Shown piece after piece: positions 5,557-7,250 of a stretch of DNA of 7,250 nt (positions within the stretch are counted from its first letter, which is position 1; the number at the start of each line of letters is the position of its first letter). The notes under the pieces are model-generated. The model was not told the DNA's origin. It made no database searches and saw only the letters and a list, made by a program, of their open reading frames with translations. Made by a program: the position numbers and the translations under genes. The DNA comes from GCA-002841655 sp964446775 (GTDB taxonomy: Bacteria; Patescibacteriota; Patescibacteriia; Patescibacteriales; UBA12465), in assembly GCA_964446775.1 (NCBI GenBank), contig CAYURA010000036.1, positions 1 through 7,250 on the forward strand, given 5' to 3'.

Positions 5557-6699
5557 ATGACTACATTAATTATATTTATTCTAGTATTATCAGTTTTGGT
5601 CTTTGCCCATGAGTTAGGTCATTTTCTTACAGCCAGAAAGATGGGAGTTAAAGCTGAAGAATTTGGCTTTGGTTTTCCTCCAAGAGCCTTAGGTTTCTAT
5701 AAAACTAAGTCAGGCAAATGGCGATTTATTACAGGGAAGAAAGATCCCAATCTATTGGCAGAAGAAGACCGGCCAGTGGATACTGTCTATTCTCTTAACT
5801 TTTTACCGTTAGGTGGATTTGTAAAGATTAAAGGAGAAAATGGAGAAGGGAAACAAGAAGCTGATAGTTTTTCTGCTAAACCATTATGGCGTCGGGCCTT
5901 GATTTTAGCCGCTGGCGTTATAATGAATATTGTTTTAGCAGCGGTATTACTCTCTGTTGGTTACATGATTGGCTTACCCGAGTCGACTGAAGATGTTCGA
6001 CCAAATGCCATTGTAACTGAGGCTAAGGTGATACTAATGGAAGTTCTACCTAATTCACCAGCAGCCAAAGCAGGGCTTGAGGCTGGAGACGTAGTTTTAG
6101 AGATTGAAGGACAAAAGATTAGCACTCATGAAGAGTTACAAGAAATAGTTGCCAGTTATGACGGTGTTAGTACTAAATTTTTAGTTCTACAAGGTGAAGA
6201 TGAAAATTTAATTGAAATCATACCGGAATATTCAGAAGATAATGAACGGGCAGTAATTGGTGTCGCTATTTTTGCCTCTGGCTTGGTGCGTTATCCTTTT
6301 TTTACCGCTATTTGGGAGGGGATTAAGTTAACTGGCTGGATGTTTTGGATGATTATTCTAGCTTTTTACGCATTAATTAGAGATTTAATTATTGGGGTAA
6401 GTGTTGGTGGTCAAGTAGCGGGGCCAGTCGGTATAGCGACTTTAACTGGTCAAGTAGCATCTTTAGGTTTTGCCTATTTACTCCAATTTATGGCCCTATT
6501 ATCGTTAAATTTAGCTTTAATAAATATTTTACCTTTCCCTGCCTTAGATGGCGGTAGATTATTATTTCTTTTGATTGAAAGATTTAAAGGAAAACCAGTC
6601 AGTCAGACAGTGGAGACCTGGATTCATACAATTGGTTTTTGGTTACTCATTTTGTTAGTAGTGGTAATTACCTATAAAGATATAATGCGATTATTTTAA
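5557..6699 (+). CDS. rseP: RseP-type site-2 protease (M50 intramembrane zinc metalloprotease)
   Basis: A 380-residue membrane protease. The family cleaves single-pass membrane proteins inside the bilayer, for example anti-sigma factors after a first cut or remnant signal peptides. The first membrane helix contains the zinc site HELGH (His18, Glu19, His22). The GFGFPPR loop (37-43) and FLPLGGFVKIKGE (82-94) are typical of the membrane-associated beta region. A second helix lies at about 113-140. One PDZ domain follows at about 155-235, with the ligand loop in PNSPAAKAGLEAGD. AGPVGIA (289-295) and NILPFPALDGGRLLF (323-337) complete the active site; Asp331 is the third zinc ligand of the LDG motif. 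The last helix is at about 357-377. There is one PDZ domain, where E. coli RseP has two, and the length fits the one-PDZ class. The junction with frr is stop TAA, then TTTT, then ATG. No sigma/anti-sigma pair is visible, so the substrate is unknown. Confidence 0.95.
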   Translation: MTTLIIFILVLSVLVFAHELGHFLTARKMGVKAEEFGFGFPPRALGFYKTKSGKWRFITGKKDPNLLAEEDRPVDTVYSLNFLPLGGFVKIKGENGEGKQEADSFSAKPLWRRALILAAGVIMNIVLAAVLLSVGYMIGLPESTEDVRPNAIVTEAKVILMEVLPNSPAAKAGLEAGDVVLEIEGQKISTHEELQEIVASYDGVSTKFLVLQGEDENLIEIIPEYSEDNERAVIGVAIFASGLVRYPFFTAIWEGIKLTGWMFWMIILAFYALIRDLIIGVSVGGQVAGPVGIATLTGQVASLGFAYLLQFMALLSLNLALINILPFPALDGGRLLFLLIERFKGKPVSQTVETWIHTIGFWLLILLVVVITYKDIMRLF

Positions 6700-6755
6700 A
6701 ATTTAATAATAAACTATTTATCTTCTTTAGTGATGATATTTAGTCATATATTTTT

Positions 6756-7079
6756 ATGCAAATAAACATCAAAGCAACCAATATAGAATTAACTGAGGCT
6801 ATTGCTAATTATGTGCAAACTAAAGTAGATATGTTAGAAAAATATTTAGGTGATTTGCAAGTAATTAATTGTGATTTTGAAGTTGAGAAAGCAGTTGGTG
6901 GCCAGAATAAAGGAGAAATCTATCGAGCAGAAGTTAATTTACAAATTCCTAGGGAATTACTCAGAGTAGAAAAAACTGAAGCTGATTTATATAAAGCGAT
7001 TGATAAAGTTAAGGATCATATGGTGTCTAGAATAATAGATTATAAAGAGAGGTTAAGGGATAAACGACGAGGTAGATAA
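6756..7079 (+). CDS. hpf: Ribosome hibernation promoting factor, short form (HPF/RaiA/YfiA family)
   Basis: A 107-residue small basic protein. The family binds the decoding centre of the 30S subunit in stationary phase or starvation and stops translation; short forms promote dimerisation with a partner or inactivate 70S ribosomes directly. The beta-alpha-beta-beta-beta-alpha pattern can be read: MQINIKATNIELTEAIANYV with the first helix, the strands around QVINCDFEVEKAV and GEIYRAEVNLQI, then the helix EADLYKAIDKVKDHMVSRI (75-93). The C-terminus is strongly basic (ERLRDKRRGR). It lacks the C-terminal dimerisation domain of long HPF. Short HPF versus RaiA cannot be separated from sequence alone. 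It lies 56 nt after rseP with no clear terminator between them, so it is probably the last gene of the operon. The ATG is preceded by ATTTTT. Confidence 0.92.
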   Translation: MQINIKATNIELTEAIANYVQTKVDMLEKYLGDLQVINCDFEVEKAVGGQNKGEIYRAEVNLQIPRELLRVEKTEADLYKAIDKVKDHMVSRIIDYKERLRDKRRGR

Positions 7080-7097
7080 AAAATATTTAAGACATTT

Positions 7098-7137
7098 TAA
7101 AGGCCCCGAGTTTGATAACCTGGGGCTTTATCTTTTT
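7098..7137 (+). terminator. Intrinsic terminator after hpf
   Basis: The stem is TAAA plus GCCCC (7098-7101 and 7103-7107, with G7102 bulged) paired with GGGGC plus TTTA (7122-7130). Inside it a G-T wobble and an outlying G-C pair narrow the loop around TTTGATAA. TCTTTTT follows at 7131-7137. It is the most GC-rich stretch nearby and sits right after the hpf stop codon, so it closes the operon. Confidence 0.8.
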
Positions 7138-7164
7138 AATTCGTCTAAACAGAATTAGCCAATT

Positions 7165-7190
7165 AAGTCAAAAAAACAAGTCAAAAAAAC
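7165..7190 (+). repeat. Tandem 13-bp A-tract repeat, possible UP element
   Basis: AAGTCAAAAAAAC occurs twice, head to tail and identical, at 7165-7177 and 7178-7190. The two A7 tracts fall at about -58 to -52 and -45 to -39 relative to the predicted start of the promoter that follows. That matches the distal and proximal subsites of a promoter UP element, bound by the alpha subunit of RNA polymerase. The repeated AAGTC could instead be part of a regulator site. Confidence 0.5.
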
Positions 7191-7192
7191 CC

Positions 7193-7221
7193 TTGCTTTT
7201 TGAATTTATCTATGCTATATT
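7193..7221 (+). promoter_or_regulatory. Extended -10 promoter for a gene beyond the right edge
   Basis: TTGCTT (7193-7198) is followed after exactly 17 bases by TATATT (7216-7221), with TGC at 7213-7215. The 9-mer TGCTATATT is identical to that of the ATPase promoter at 1112-1120. The predicted start is near 7228. No start codon is reached before the window ends at 7250. Confidence 0.7.
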
Positions 7222-7241
7222 AATAGTAGAATTTCTATTAA
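7220..7241. repeat. Short inverted repeat at the predicted transcription start
   Basis: TTAATAG (7220-7226) and CTATTAA (7235-7241) are exact reverse complements separated by 8 bases. The arms straddle the predicted start point, so this could be an operator or a weak 5' hairpin. In such AT-rich DNA a 7-bp match may also be chance. Confidence 0.3.
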
Positions 7242-7250
7242 AAAGTACCT

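Noticed and set aside
6700..6755. Separate promoter for hpf (TGATATTTA at 6734-6742 or TATATT at 6747-6752)
   Set aside because: There is no -35 partner at the right distance, and the second candidate is only 3 bases from the start codon; such words are expected by chance in this AT-rich gap.
1..7250. CRISPR array, tRNA or rRNA gene, insertion sequence
   Set aside because: No regularly spaced direct repeats, no cloverleaf-like or rRNA-like segment, and no transposase-like translation were found in either strand.

Overview
The window is AT-rich bacterial DNA (my estimate is about one third G+C). It carries densely packed genes with intergenic gaps of 3-6 bases, intact under the standard genetic code. 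None of the eight start codons has a recognisable Shine-Dalgarno sequence, every one has T at -1, and none of the seven visible stop codons is TGA. The gene set and order (holB-like, BNR-repeat lipoprotein, frr, rseP, short hpf) and the compact proteins suggest a Patescibacteria/CPR-type genome. That assignment is an inference; no rRNA or marker phylogeny is available here.

Layout. (1) Bases 1-968, minus strand: the N-terminal 322 codons of a membrane sugar-phosphate transferase of the WcaJ/WbaP type, cut by the left window edge before its catalytic Asp-Glu. (2) Bases 969-1149: a divergent intergenic region with two good extended -10 promoters and a perfect 32-bp palindrome. The palindrome overlaps the -35 element of the rightward promoter. 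(3) Bases 1150-2655, plus strand: a two-gene unit. It encodes an ABC-like AAA ATPase (RloA/AbiLi type) followed after 3 nt by an RloB/AbiLii-like TOPRIM protein that stops at 95 residues, about half the usual length. It ends at a strong bidirectional hairpin terminator (2745-2770). This looks like an anti-phage or abortive-infection module whose effector is C-terminally truncated. (4) Bases 2793-7079: a housekeeping cluster in one direction from an extended -10 promoter: DNA polymerase III delta' subunit, BNR/Asp-box lipoprotein, ribosome recycling factor, RseP-type intramembrane protease and short hibernation promoting factor. It ends at a GC-rich hairpin (7098-7137). (5) Bases 7141-7250: a promoter for a gene beyond the right edge, with a tandem 13-bp A-tract repeat just upstream in UP-element position.

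How it fits together. The sugar transferase would start surface polysaccharide synthesis. The ATPase/RloB pair sits as an accessory island with its own promoter, probable operator and terminator, between the polysaccharide gene and the housekeeping operon. The operon mixes replication (clamp loading), translation (recycling and hibernation) and envelope quality control (RseP, lipoprotein). The frr-rseP adjacency looks like a condensed form of the widespread frr-uppS-cdsA-dxr-rseP order. The most noteworthy items are the palindromic operator with the RloA/RloB-like pair, the truncated RloB, and a translation-start context of T before ATG (often TTTT) in place of Shine-Dalgarno signals.
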